A stretch of DNA of 64,000 nucleotides, taken from contig MWEM01000011.1 in NCBI GenBank assembly GCA_002071085.1, positions 1-64,000 of the forward strand, given 5' to 3'. The notes under the pieces were generated by a model. It saw only the letters and a program-made list of their open reading frames with translations, searched no databases and was not told the DNA's origin. Position 1 is the stretch's first letter. The number at the start of each line of letters is the position of its first letter. The position numbers and the translations under genes are program-made. Origin of the DNA: Thermotogota bacterium ADurb.Bin062. Lineage in GTDB: Bacteria; Thermotogota; Thermotogae; MWEM01. Positions 42,205-50,623 of this stretch are shown in pieces.

Positions 42205-42238
42205 AAAAAAGAAGGCGCTCACAGGCGCCTTCTTTTTT
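42205..42238. terminator. Bidirectional terminator between convergent genes
   Basis: A 14-bp stem AAAAAAGAAGGCGC / GCGCCTTCTTTTTT with a six-base loop ends in T on both strands. It serves the DUF3795 gene on the plus strand and the secreted protein gene on the minus strand. Confidence 0.92.
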
Positions 42239-42250
42239 ATACAGATTCTG

Positions 42251-43153
42251 TTAGCGATATTCGGCGTCTGCCAGCATCACCCGTACGTCGGAGATCCAAA
42301 TATCCGCCTGCGTCGAAGCCGAATCTCCCTCCCCAAAGGCTATCAAACCGATCTTGACGCATTCCATATTCGCCGTGACGTCCGGCCAAAAGATGATATT
42401 CACACCGGTCAGTGTCCGATAAGGATCGCTCGCGAAAATGATCTCTTCATCTGGATAGAGGAACGAAGAATGACGCGTTGGGTACTCGGATGTCGACCAC
42501 AAAACGGCCTTCGCTTGAGAAGGTGGTAATTCCGAGTAGGCGGTGTAGTCTCGGTTATACAGGTGCGCCACGACCCCGGCAGCGGCGAAGTCAGTCGGGG
42601 AGTTCAACGCGGCGGCTTTGAGATCAACCATAACAGACGCGGTGACGACGACCGCTTTCCCCTTCATATACGCTGGGATCGGGATGATTTTTTCCGCTTG
42701 GATCATCGCGCTGCCCGTGGCGTTGAGTTGAAGGTATCGGGTCTTCCCGGAGGTCACATGCTGCCAGCTCTGTATCTGGCCGGCGCGATAAAACGCCCAA
42801 TTGTCCAGTTTGTCCGAGAAAGTATGCGTATAGAAATACTGAGACTGCGACGCGGCGGGCACAACCCCTATCTGTTGGTTGGTGTGCTGCGCTATCAATA
42901 TCTGAAGGACGCTTAAAAAGTTGGCGTGCGCGCCTTTGGCTACCGCTTCTTGGTATAAGGCCACCAGTTTTTGATACAAACCGGGGTCGAGAACCCCAGG
43001 ATCGATACAAACAGGAACACAGGCCTTAACCCCTATCACCTGTTGGGCCGGTTGAATGAGGTACCAGCACTTTTGCTTTCCGAGGTTAAACGCAAAGACA
43101 CTCGAAACAGCCAGAACGAACACGAGTATACTCACCATCAGAACTCTTTTCAT
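42251..43153 (-). CDS. Secreted hypothetical protein with possible carbohydrate-binding-like C-terminus
   Basis: The 300-residue protein has a signal peptide (MKRVLMVSILVFVLAVSSVFA) and AAAGGGGAGGGG before the ATG. Residues 25-100 contain three Cys (QKCWYL, VKACVPVC). Residues about 110-295 look like a beta-sandwich (DNWAFYRAGQIQSW, VVTASVMVDL, WISDVRVML), as in carbohydrate-binding modules or lectin-like domains. No catalytic motif is seen. It is monocistronic, between its own extended -10 promoter and a bidirectional terminator. The family is not recognised. Confidence 0.75.
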   Translation of the reverse strand: MKRVLMVSILVFVLAVSSVFAFNLGKQKCWYLIQPAQQVIGVKACVPVCIDPGVLDPGLYQKLVALYQEAVAKGAHANFLSVLQILIAQHTNQQIGVVPAASQSQYFYTHTFSDKLDNWAFYRAGQIQSWQHVTSGKTRYLQLNATGSAMIQAEKIIPIPAYMKGKAVVVTASVMVDLKAAALNSPTDFAAAGVVAHLYNRDYTAYSELPPSQAKAVLWSTSEYPTRHSSFLYPDEEIIFASDPYRTLTGVNIIFWPDVTANMECVKIGLIAFGEGDSASTQADIWISDVRVMLADAEYR

Positions 43154-43219
43154 CTTTCCCCTCCCCTTTCTATCTACGCGTCGGAAGTCCCTTCCTAGAG
43201 GTTTCCATTTTCCCGTACT

Positions 43220-43228
43220 ATTATATCA
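43220..43228 (-). promoter_or_regulatory. Extended -10 promoter for the secreted protein gene
   Basis: On the minus strand TGA-TATAAT (TATAAT at 43225-43220) lies about 65 bases before the ATG at 43153. Confidence 0.5.
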
Positions 43229-43430
43229 GAATTCTCGTTTTTTTCATAGAAAGCCAGATTTTCATCTGTTTTTTCGAACTGTTTGCCCACTCGGGCTAAT
43301 ACGGCTCGAAAACTATTCTAAAGCCTCGAGGCGTCGACTCGCTGTGGTTATTTTATCGAGTTGCAGCAAATATAGAAAGAGGAGGAGATTCTTCTTTTGT
43401 CCTTTTTACGCGCTATGAGTCTGCGCGGCC

Positions 43431-43714
43431 ATCGCGGCGTAAGCGCCCCTTCTTTTCGCGACGGCGCGATACGCTTTTTTCCTGACCCATCGCGAAACTT
43501 TTAAAAACCAAAACGCGGATCGCGGGGTCCCGACGGTTATCGCGGCGTAAGCGCCTCTTCTTTTCGCGACGGCGCGATACGCTTCTTTCCTGACCCATCG
43601 CAAAACTTTTAAAACAAAACGCGGATCGCGGGGATCGTGGCGTAAGTGTTTAAGGACTCTAGAGGGCTTAAAGAAAAGCAAAAACGTGCCGAACTTAAGT
43701 TCTGCGTTCCCATT
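43431..43714. repeat. P2 palindromes and a decayed H hairpin upstream of gltX
   Basis: Reversed P2 copies lie at 43431-43470 and 43539-43578, each followed by CGCTTTTTTCCTGACCCATCGC or a close variant, so a unit of about 108 bases is repeated. A half P1 (GGATCGCGGGGTCCCGACGG) precedes the second P2. A reverse H hairpin with mismatches is at 43688-43710. Nothing else is recognised between 43226 and 43770. Confidence 0.75.
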
Positions 43715-43766
43715 TTGGTGTACCCCGATATTATACCCACCCTCGACTCGAGAAAGGGAGTTTTTT

Positions 43767-43776
43767 ATGTTATAAT
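43767..43776 (+). promoter_or_regulatory. Extended -10 promoter of the gltX-cysS operon
   Basis: ATGT-TATAAT (TATAAT at 43771-43776), about 55 bases before the gltX ATG. No convincing -35 is seen. Confidence 0.5.
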
Positions 43777-43831
43777 CCGTCATTCTACAACTCTCGAGAA
43801 GGTTTAAGAATCGTGTCTTTGGAGGGAAAGT

Positions 43832-45274
43832 ATGGTAAGGGTGCGCTTTGCGCCGAGTCCGACCGGATTCCTGCACGTAGGCGGGGCCAGAACTGCGTTA
43901 TTCAACTACTTATTCGCGAAAAACCAAAACGGGGTCTTTGTGCTGCGGATAGAAGACACAGACCTGGAGCGTTCGACCCTAGAGTCGGAACAGTCCTTGC
44001 TGCGAACGATGAAATGGTTGGGCCTTCATTGGGACGAAGGGCCCGATATCGGTGGGCCGAAAGGTCCGTATCGTCAGTCGGAAAGATTGGACATCTACCG
44101 ACGCATGGCCTACGCGCTCGTGGAAAAAGGCAAGGCTTACGAGGCCTACGTTTTGCCCGAAGAGTTGGAGGCGATGCGCGGGAAGATGCTCGAAAACAAG
44201 GAGTCCCCTCGTTATTCCCACGAGACCATCGCACAATACGATACCCCCGAGCGGCGGCAAGAGTTCGCGCAAAAAGGGTGGAGCCCAGTCGTCTACTTCA
44301 AAATGCCTCAGAAGGAGTACGTCCTGAACGATCGGATTAAGGGGCGCGTCGTTTTCAAAGGCGGAACCACGGGCGATTTCGTGATCTTCCGAAGTACCGG
44401 GATACCGGTCTACAACTTCGCCGTCGTCGTCGACGACGCCCTGATGGAGATCACACACGTCATACGAGGAGACGACCACCTCACGAACACCCTTCGTCAA
44501 TTGGCGCTCTACGAGGCCTACCAGATGCCGCTGCCAGAATTCGCGCACGTGTCGATGATTTTGGGGCCCGATGGTTCGCGATTGAGCAAGCGCCACGGCG
44601 CTACCGCCGTCGAAAACTTCCGAGAGATGGGTTACCTGCCGGAAAGCCTTATAAACTACCTGGCGCTTTTAGGGTGGTCACACCCGCAAGAAAATGAAAT
44701 CTGTGCTTTAAATGAGATGATCCGGGCCTTTTCTTTGGAACGGGTCAGCTCGAATCCTGCGATCTTTGACTCGGGCAAACTCCTTTGGATGAACGGTATG
44801 TATATCCGACAACTGACCCCGGAAGCTTTATTGGAAAAGGCCGTTCCATTCATCATAGAGACCGGGTACATCGCTCCCGAAAACGTCGACGTCAACAAGA
44901 AATGGCTTCTGGAGGCGATGAAAGCGATACAAAATGGAATACACCAACTGGACGAGGTGGGGGAACTGCTGTCTCCGTTCTTCACGGACCCCATACCCAC
45001 TGCCGAAGCTTTACGCTCATTGGAGGACGATCGCCTTTCTGCAGCCTTCAAACTCTTGTATGAACGCTTCGACTCGATCCCGTCTTGGGAGATCAATGAA
45101 ATCATTTCGGTGATCAAGGCGGTTGTCAAAGATACCAAAGTGAATCCGAAACCTTTTTACCATACGCTTCGCTTGGCGTTGACGGCGCGAGACACGGGCC
45201 CCGAGCTCGTGCACGTTGTCCATCTGCTGGGGCGCAACAAAGTGCTTAACCGATTAGGCCGTTTGGAGGTGTAA
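43832..45274 (+). CDS. gltX: Glutamyl-tRNA synthetase
   Basis: The 480-residue class I synthetase has the HIGH-type motif PSPTGFLHVGGAR (residues 8-20) and the KMSKS-type motif LSKRHG (251-256). It charges tRNA-Glu, or both tRNA-Glu and tRNA-Gln if non-discriminating. The zinc-binding cysteines common near residue 100 are absent (KAYEAYVLPEELE), as in the zinc-free form. GGAGGG precedes the ATG. It is the first gene of an operon with cysS one base downstream. Confidence 0.95.
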   Translation: MVRVRFAPSPTGFLHVGGARTALFNYLFAKNQNGVFVLRIEDTDLERSTLESEQSLLRTMKWLGLHWDEGPDIGGPKGPYRQSERLDIYRRMAYALVEKGKAYEAYVLPEELEAMRGKMLENKESPRYSHETIAQYDTPERRQEFAQKGWSPVVYFKMPQKEYVLNDRIKGRVVFKGGTTGDFVIFRSTGIPVYNFAVVVDDALMEITHVIRGDDHLTNTLRQLALYEAYQMPLPEFAHVSMILGPDGSRLSKRHGATAVENFREMGYLPESLINYLALLGWSHPQENEICALNEMIRAFSLERVSSNPAIFDSGKLLWMNGMYIRQLTPEALLEKAVPFIIETGYIAPENVDVNKKWLLEAMKAIQNGIHQLDEVGELLSPFFTDPIPTAEALRSLEDDRLSAAFKLLYERFDSIPSWEINEIISVIKAVVKDTKVNPKPFYHTLRLALTARDTGPELVHVVHLLGRNKVLNRLGRLEV

Positions 45275-45275
45275 T

Positions 45276-46916
45276 ATGTCGACGCATCAAACCCATCCCA
45301 TCGTGTTGACCAATACGCTAACGGGGCAAAAGGAATCATTGATTCCCGTCCATCCCGGAGAGATACGGATGTACGTGTGCGGCCCCACCGTCTATAATTT
45401 GGTCCACATCGGCAACGCGCGCCCAGCAATAATCTTCGACGCTATGAGGCGGTTTTTCGAGTATCGGGGATATCGGGTGTTCTTCGTCCAAAACTTCACC
45501 GATATCGATGACAAGATCATACAGCGTATGAACCGCGAAGGATGGGACTTCGATACCATCACCGCGACGTATATACGCGAGTACCGCAAGGATATGCAGG
45601 CCTTGGGAGTGAGAGAACCGAACTTCGCCCCCCGCACCTCTCATTATGTGCCACAAACGATCCGGTTCGTGCAGGGTTTGATAGAAAAAGGACACGCTTA
45701 CGTATCCAACGCTCAGGTCTTTTTCAGCGTGCCTTCTTTCCCGAACTACGGCGCGCTTTCCCACCGAAAAGTCGAGGACCTTCTCGCGGGAGCCCGGATC
45801 GACGTCGACCCGGATAAACGCCATCCTGCCGATTTTTCGTTGTGGAAAAACGCTAAACCCGGTGAGCCTTCCTGGGATAGCCCTTGGGGACCGGGCAGGC
45901 CCGGTTGGCATATCGAATGTTCCGTTATGGCTTGTGTCTTGCTGGGTGACACTTTCGACATCCACGCGGGGGGAAACGACCTGATCTTTCCCCATCATGA
46001 GAATGAGAAAGCGCAAAGCGAAGCCCTAACGGGAAAAACCTTCGCCAGCCTCTGGCTCCACAACGGCATGCTCCAGATGGACGGGTCGAAGATGGCAAAA
46101 TCCTTGGGGAATATCATCAAAATCAGGGAAGCGGTCCGCAAATACGGCGCCGATGGCCTGAAGCTCTATATGTTCGCGACACATTATCGAAGCCCGATGG
46201 ACTATTCCGAGGAACGAATGGACGAATGGAAAAGATCGGCAGTGAAAGTGCGAACCTTCCTCACCGAAATCGAGGAAACCTTGGGCGATACGACTCTCAA
46301 AGCAGCCTCCGATTGGCTGGAGGAAAAACGAGCCTACCTGATGAAGGCATTAAGTGACGATTTCAATACCCCGAAGGCCGTCGCGCTCGTCTTTGAAACG
46401 CTCAAAGAGTTGGGCCCGGTCAGTCAGACGCTGGCGCAACCGGACGGAGAATCCCGGCTGCGGCAGGCTTATTATCTCATCAAGAACGATATTGGCGACA
46501 TACTCGGACTATTCGAAGACGCTTTCGACACGGTATCCCCTGAAAAACGCGAAGACGCCCTCTCCGACTTCAATACCCTGATGGACGTCCTGGTCCGCCT
46601 ACGGGATCGGTACCGATCGGAGAAAAACGAAGAGATGTCCGATATCCTTCGCCGGGAATTGGAAAAACTGAGAATCAAGCTGATGGACGGAACCGAAGGC
46701 GCCCGATGGACTCGATCTCCTGGCGAGATCACGGCCGAAAGGCGCGAAGACATCCTTTCCAACTTTAATCTCTTGGTGGATTTCCTGGTCCGCTTACGGG
46801 ATCGATACCGATCGGAAAAAAACTACGAGATGTCCGATATCCTTCGGCAAGAACTTGGAAAATTGAGGATAAAATTGATGGATGGGAACGATGGCACCCG
46901 CTGGACCCGATCTTAA
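45276..46916 (+). CDS. cysS: Cysteinyl-tRNA synthetase with duplicated C-terminal module
   Basis: The 546-residue protein has the zinc Cys and HIGH region YVCGPTVYNLVHIGNARP, GWHIECSVM and the KMSKS motif GSKMAKSLGN. It attaches cysteine to its tRNA. The C-terminal segment of about 60 residues (REDALSDFNTLMDVLVRLRDRYRSEKN onward, ending GARWTRS) occurs twice in tandem, encoded by 46542-46721 and 46737-46916, which makes the protein longer than the usual 460-490 residues. GGAGGTGTAAT spans the gltX stop. The last codons overlap the next gene. Confidence 0.94.
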   Translation: MSTHQTHPIVLTNTLTGQKESLIPVHPGEIRMYVCGPTVYNLVHIGNARPAIIFDAMRRFFEYRGYRVFFVQNFTDIDDKIIQRMNREGWDFDTITATYIREYRKDMQALGVREPNFAPRTSHYVPQTIRFVQGLIEKGHAYVSNAQVFFSVPSFPNYGALSHRKVEDLLAGARIDVDPDKRHPADFSLWKNAKPGEPSWDSPWGPGRPGWHIECSVMACVLLGDTFDIHAGGNDLIFPHHENEKAQSEALTGKTFASLWLHNGMLQMDGSKMAKSLGNIIKIREAVRKYGADGLKLYMFATHYRSPMDYSEERMDEWKRSAVKVRTFLTEIEETLGDTTLKAASDWLEEKRAYLMKALSDDFNTPKAVALVFETLKELGPVSQTLAQPDGESRLRQAYYLIKNDIGDILGLFEDAFDTVSPEKREDALSDFNTLMDVLVRLRDRYRSEKNEEMSDILRRELEKLRIKLMDGTEGARWTRSPGEITAERREDILSNFNLLVDFLVRLRDRYRSEKNYEMSDILRQELGKLRIKLMDGNDGTRWTRS

Positions 46917-47412
46917 AGCGTGCGCGGATGGAGAGATCCTGTTTTTCCAAGGAGAACCCGACACACGCCTGTACCGCTTGGTAGGAGGAAAGGTCCTGCT
47001 CTATACCCTGTTTCAGAAACCGAGGATCATCGCGGTGGTCAAGGAATCGCAGTTCTTTGGGTTCGCGCCGCTCTGTTCCGGATACCATCTCTTTAACGCC
47101 GAGGCGGTGGGCGCCGCACGCGTGGAAACCTTCGAATACGACTCCAAAGACCACGTGTTTCTAAAATCCTACTATACCGGACTGTGCCGTGATCTACAGC
47201 AGTACGGCCGGGAAGAATTGTGGGGGAAGCCGGAAACGGAGGCGGCAGAGATGTGGCGGCTCGTCTCGGAGTTACACACCTTTAAAGAACCCTTTCTCGT
47301 CCGATTCTTTCCTTTCCAGACCGTCACCAACACATTGAAAACGTGGGTTTCAGAAAAAAAAATCCAACCGGATCGTCAAAAAGGCAGCTACCGATTAGTG
47401 AAAGAACCATAA
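46891..47412 (+). CDS. Stand-alone cyclic-nucleotide-binding-like protein
   Basis: The 173-residue product (from ATG 46891; ATG 46882 is also possible) has an N-terminal half like the cNMP-binding fold: ADGEILFFQGEPDTRLYRLVGGKVLLY, then VVKESQFFGFAPLCSG. The arginine-bearing phosphate cassette is not clear, so ligand binding may be lost. The C-terminal half is helical without a recognisable DNA-binding motif. It overlaps the end of cysS and is followed by a DUF1015 gene. Role unknown; regulation by translational coupling with cysS is likely. Confidence 0.7.
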   Translation: MAPAGPDLKACADGEILFFQGEPDTRLYRLVGGKVLLYTLFQKPRIIAVVKESQFFGFAPLCSGYHLFNAEAVGAARVETFEYDSKDHVFLKSYYTGLCRDLQQYGREELWGKPETEAAEMWRLVSELHTFKEPFLVRFFPFQTVTNTLKTWVSEKKIQPDRQKGSYRLVKEP

Positions 47413-47426
47413 AAGGAGGAAAACAA

Positions 47427-48698
47427 ATGGCAGTAATAAAACCTTTTCGAGCGGTCAGACCCCCTAAACACCTCGTGGGAAAAATCGCCTCGAAACCTTA
47501 CGACGTGATCGACTCGGAAGAAGCGAGGGCGGAGGTCGTCGGAAACCCCTACTCGTTTTTGCACGTAGTGAAATCGGAGGTGGATTGCGATCCGTCCGTT
47601 TCGCTGTACGATCCTCAGATCTACGCGAAAGCTCGGGCAAACCTGGAGTCCTTCATAGAGAAAGGATACCTCGTCCCCGATCGAGAACCGGCTCTTTTTG
47701 TCTACCGCCATACCTGGAAAGGCCCGAAATGCCCTTTCCCGGAAGGGCAAACGCAAACGGGCGTCTTGGGCGCCTTCTCTTGCGAAGAGTATCAAAAAGG
47801 GAGTATTAAAAAACACGAATGGACCCGAAGAGATAAAGAAGATGACCGCCTTAACCACATTTTAACGACCAAAGCGCAAACGGGGCTCGTCTTTTTAGCT
47901 TATAAACACCAAGCCCTATTGGATACACTTGTCCAAGAGACCCTTCGGTCCGAGCCGGAGTACCGTTTTAGCGACGAGCTTGATGTCGTCCACGAGTTGT
48001 TCGTCGTAAACGACCCGAAACGGATCGCGGCTTTTCAACGCGCATTCGAACAGCTACCCGAACTCTACATCGCGGATGGCCATCACCGCAGCGCCTCTTC
48101 CAGCAGGGCACAGCAATCCCGTAAAGCGGCGAATCCTAGGCATACCGGAGAAGAGGAGTACAACTTCTTTATGGCCGTTGCCTTCCCGGACAATCAGTTG
48201 AAGATCTTAGACTACAACCGGGTTGTGAAAGATCTGAACGGACGCAGCGAGGAGGATTTCCTCAAGGCGATCCAGACGAATTTCTCCGTTCAAAAAGCGC
48301 CGAACCGCCCCTATAGACCGCTCAAGAAAGGGGAATTCGGAATGTATCTGGGAAACCAATGGTACGTTTTAGGGGCGAAACCGGGCTCTTTCCCCGCCGA
48401 AGACCCGGTAAAACGCTTGGACGTTTCTATCCTGCAAGAAAACCTACTGAACCCGCTCTTAGGGATTCAAGACCCGAGAACGGATAAACGGATACACTTC
48501 GTAGGCGGCATTCGTGGGTTGAAAGAGCTGGAAACGCTCGTCGATTCAGGCAACTGGAAGGTAGCCTTTTCTATGTTCCCAACGAGCCTCGAGGACTTGT
48601 TCGCCGTCGCGGATCAGGGAAAGACTATGCCGCCGAAATCGACGTGGTTCGAACCCAAACTGAAGAGCGGCTTGGTCGTGCATTTCCTAGATTCTTAG
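47427..48698 (+). CDS. DUF1015 family protein
   Basis: The start at ATG 47427 (MAVIKPFRAVRP) follows AAAGGAGGAAAAC. The 423-residue protein has the family hallmarks SKPYDVIDSEEAR, HEWTRRDKEDDR and IADGHHRSAS. DUF1015 proteins are cytoplasmic and widespread in anaerobes. The DGHHR pattern resembles the ParB/SerK-type free serine kinases, so a role in serine phosphorylation has been considered for related folds, but that is inference here. It lies between the cNMP-like gene and the MreB-like gene in one run. Confidence 0.88.
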   Translation: MAVIKPFRAVRPPKHLVGKIASKPYDVIDSEEARAEVVGNPYSFLHVVKSEVDCDPSVSLYDPQIYAKARANLESFIEKGYLVPDREPALFVYRHTWKGPKCPFPEGQTQTGVLGAFSCEEYQKGSIKKHEWTRRDKEDDRLNHILTTKAQTGLVFLAYKHQALLDTLVQETLRSEPEYRFSDELDVVHELFVVNDPKRIAAFQRAFEQLPELYIADGHHRSASSSRAQQSRKAANPRHTGEEEYNFFMAVAFPDNQLKILDYNRVVKDLNGRSEEDFLKAIQTNFSVQKAPNRPYRPLKKGEFGMYLGNQWYVLGAKPGSFPAEDPVKRLDVSILQENLLNPLLGIQDPRTDKRIHFVGGIRGLKELETLVDSGNWKVAFSMFPTSLEDLFAVADQGKTMPPKSTWFEPKLKSGLVVHFLDS

Positions 48699-48710
48699 TG
48701 AGGCTGTCGG

Positions 48711-49784
48711 GTGTCGAAGAATCTTTCCGGTATGGATATAGGCGCTGATTACACGCGCCTATATTCCATCGTGGGAGGCAAAACCGAGTTCTTCGTCGAG
48801 GAACCGACGATTTTGCTCTACAACGAATTCGGAGAGCTGAAAGCCTTCGGAACCGAGGCTAAGGAGTATTTGGGGAAAACGCCTCCGTTCTACTATTTTC
48901 AGAACCCGGTTGACGAAAGCGGCATACACCAATTTGAGCACGCGCACGTGTTTTTCGAGCGATTCTTGAAAAAGAACGCGGTACTGAAGGGCTGGAGCAA
49001 GCCCTCGGTGTGCTTCAACTCTCCTCTCGGGTCGACACCGGTCCAAGTGCAAGCCGGTATCGAACTGCTGGAAGATTTGGGGTTCGCGCAGGTGTACACG
49101 CTGCCTACGCCCGTAGGCGCCGCTTTGGGAACGGATTTGGATTTGAGGGATAGACGAGGACACCTGATCGTCATCTTCGGGGCCTCCCACACCGAGATCG
49201 CCGTCGTCTCCCTTTTCAAAATCGTCTCCGGAAAGCACCTGCAGATAGGATTGCGTCACATCTATCAGCAATTCGTGTACTTTTTGAGAGAGCAACACGC
49301 TTTAGAGATCAGCGAGCGTATGGCGCAAGCGCTCGTCACCGATTATTTAGTGCTGTCGGAAGAGGGAGCGCAGAGCCATCCCGCGCCATCCGCAAGCGCC
49401 GATCTACCTTCGGCCCATATGGAGAAGGAGTTCTTCGCCGTCGGGATCGATCTGACAACGCACCTGCCAAAAAAAGTGAAACTGAAGTGCTCGACCTTGT
49501 TCGCGCTCGCACGGCCGTTCCTCGACCGACTGATTCTTTCCCTTCAAGAGGTCTTCGAAACCGTGGGGCCGGAGATCGTGAAGGACATCTTGGAACGCGG
49601 GGTTATCTTTGCCGGCGGGGGAGCCTACTTAAAAGGGTTGCCCGCCTATTTCGAGAAAAAAACCACTATGCGCCTTCTCATTCCCGAAAACCCCTCCCAG
49701 TGCATCGCGAGGGGAAATTGGACCTACTTGCACGCGCTCGCGCGGAAAGAACTGCCCGAAAACCTGTTCCCAAAAGAGAGGTGA
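48711..49784 (+). CDS. Divergent MreB/FtsA-like actin-fold ATPase
   Basis: The 357-residue protein has the actin-type sugar-kinase fold: phosphate-1 region MDIGADYTRLYS, phosphate-2 region IVIFGASHTEIAVV (with Phe-Gly in place of the usual Asp-x-Gly), and adenosine motif IFAGGGAYLKGLP, ending PSQCIARGN. It is MreB-like but divergent, with an insert (SHPAPSASADLPSAHMEK) not seen in canonical MreB. The start is GTG with GTGAGG upstream. The next gene is MreC-like, which supports a role in cell shape or envelope assembly. The lost phosphate-2 aspartate could mean altered ATP hydrolysis. Confidence 0.72.
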   Translation: MSKNLSGMDIGADYTRLYSIVGGKTEFFVEEPTILLYNEFGELKAFGTEAKEYLGKTPPFYYFQNPVDESGIHQFEHAHVFFERFLKKNAVLKGWSKPSVCFNSPLGSTPVQVQAGIELLEDLGFAQVYTLPTPVGAALGTDLDLRDRRGHLIVIFGASHTEIAVVSLFKIVSGKHLQIGLRHIYQQFVYFLREQHALEISERMAQALVTDYLVLSEEGAQSHPAPSASADLPSAHMEKEFFAVGIDLTTHLPKKVKLKCSTLFALARPFLDRLILSLQEVFETVGPEIVKDILERGVIFAGGGAYLKGLPAYFEKKTTMRLLIPENPSQCIARGNWTYLHALARKELPENLFPKER

Positions 49785-49795
49785 GGGTTTCCGGG

Positions 49796-50593
49796 ATGAC
49801 CGTCCCTAAGACGCTCTTTTTTTTGGTTCTTCTGGGAATTCTCCTCGTTTTGGCTGCGTTTCAAAACCAACCGATCTCCTCTTTCGTGAAAACTGCCGTC
49901 CTGAACGCGACGGTTTCCCTCTCCTCCGTTCGCGATACCATCGACCACCAATTGAACAAACTCTACGGAAAGAACCAGCTCGCGCCGTCGGAGTCGGTCG
50001 CTCCGGAGTTGTCCCTATTGAAAGGCCTTCGTCAAACCGTAGACACCATCTTTAAGACCGAGTTCGAAGACCTGCTCGGTTCGGTCGAAACCCTGCGGAA
50101 GCTCAAGATCGGAGGGCTCTATCCGATCGTCTTCCTTTTACGAACGATGGGCACGGGGAACCAGGAAACCTGGATTCTGTACTCGGAGGAACCGGTGCCG
50201 GGTAACGCGTTCGTCGTCTCCATCCGGGAAGGGGCGTTGATCGGCAGAGTCCACGAAGTCAACGGGAACATCCTCACCGTCATCCCCTTGTGGAACCAAG
50301 CGTTTTCGACACAAGTGCGCGTCCTTTCCGCCGATCGCCAAATACGGGACCTGGCCTACCTGGAAGATGGAAAACTGCTCAACTTCAATCCCTCTTTCCC
50401 TTTCCAACCGGGGGACGAGGTTTATCTGTCAGACTACGAGCCGGGCGGTTACGCGCTCCAACGCTACGGCTGGAACCGACTGGGAACGGTGGGGGCGCTC
50501 CTGAACGAGGATATCGTAGAGTATTACGAGATCATCTACCGGTTTCGACGCGATCGCTTTTTGGACGAACGGTACTTTTTGGTCGTCTCTTGA
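49796..50593 (+). CDS. MreC-like rod-shape protein
   Basis: From ATG 49796 (GAGGTGAGGG upstream; GTG 49781 is an alternative) the product has 265 residues: one membrane segment (residues about 5-23), a helical stretch, and a beta-rich domain (SIREGALIGRVHEVNGNILTV, PLWNQAFSTQVRV) resembling the MreC core. It should be anchored in the membrane with its domain outside. The pairing with an MreB-like gene is typical of the mre cluster, though MreD is absent. It ends 30 bases before fdrA. Confidence 0.7.
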   Translation: MTVPKTLFFLVLLGILLVLAAFQNQPISSFVKTAVLNATVSLSSVRDTIDHQLNKLYGKNQLAPSESVAPELSLLKGLRQTVDTIFKTEFEDLLGSVETLRKLKIGGLYPIVFLLRTMGTGNQETWILYSEEPVPGNAFVVSIREGALIGRVHEVNGNILTVIPLWNQAFSTQVRVLSADRQIRDLAYLEDGKLLNFNPSFPFQPGDEVYLSDYEPGGYALQRYGWNRLGTVGALLNEDIVEYYEIIYRFRRDRFLDERYFLVVS

Positions 50594-50623
50594 GAGAGGG
50601 GACGCCGTAAAAAGGGGTGAACT

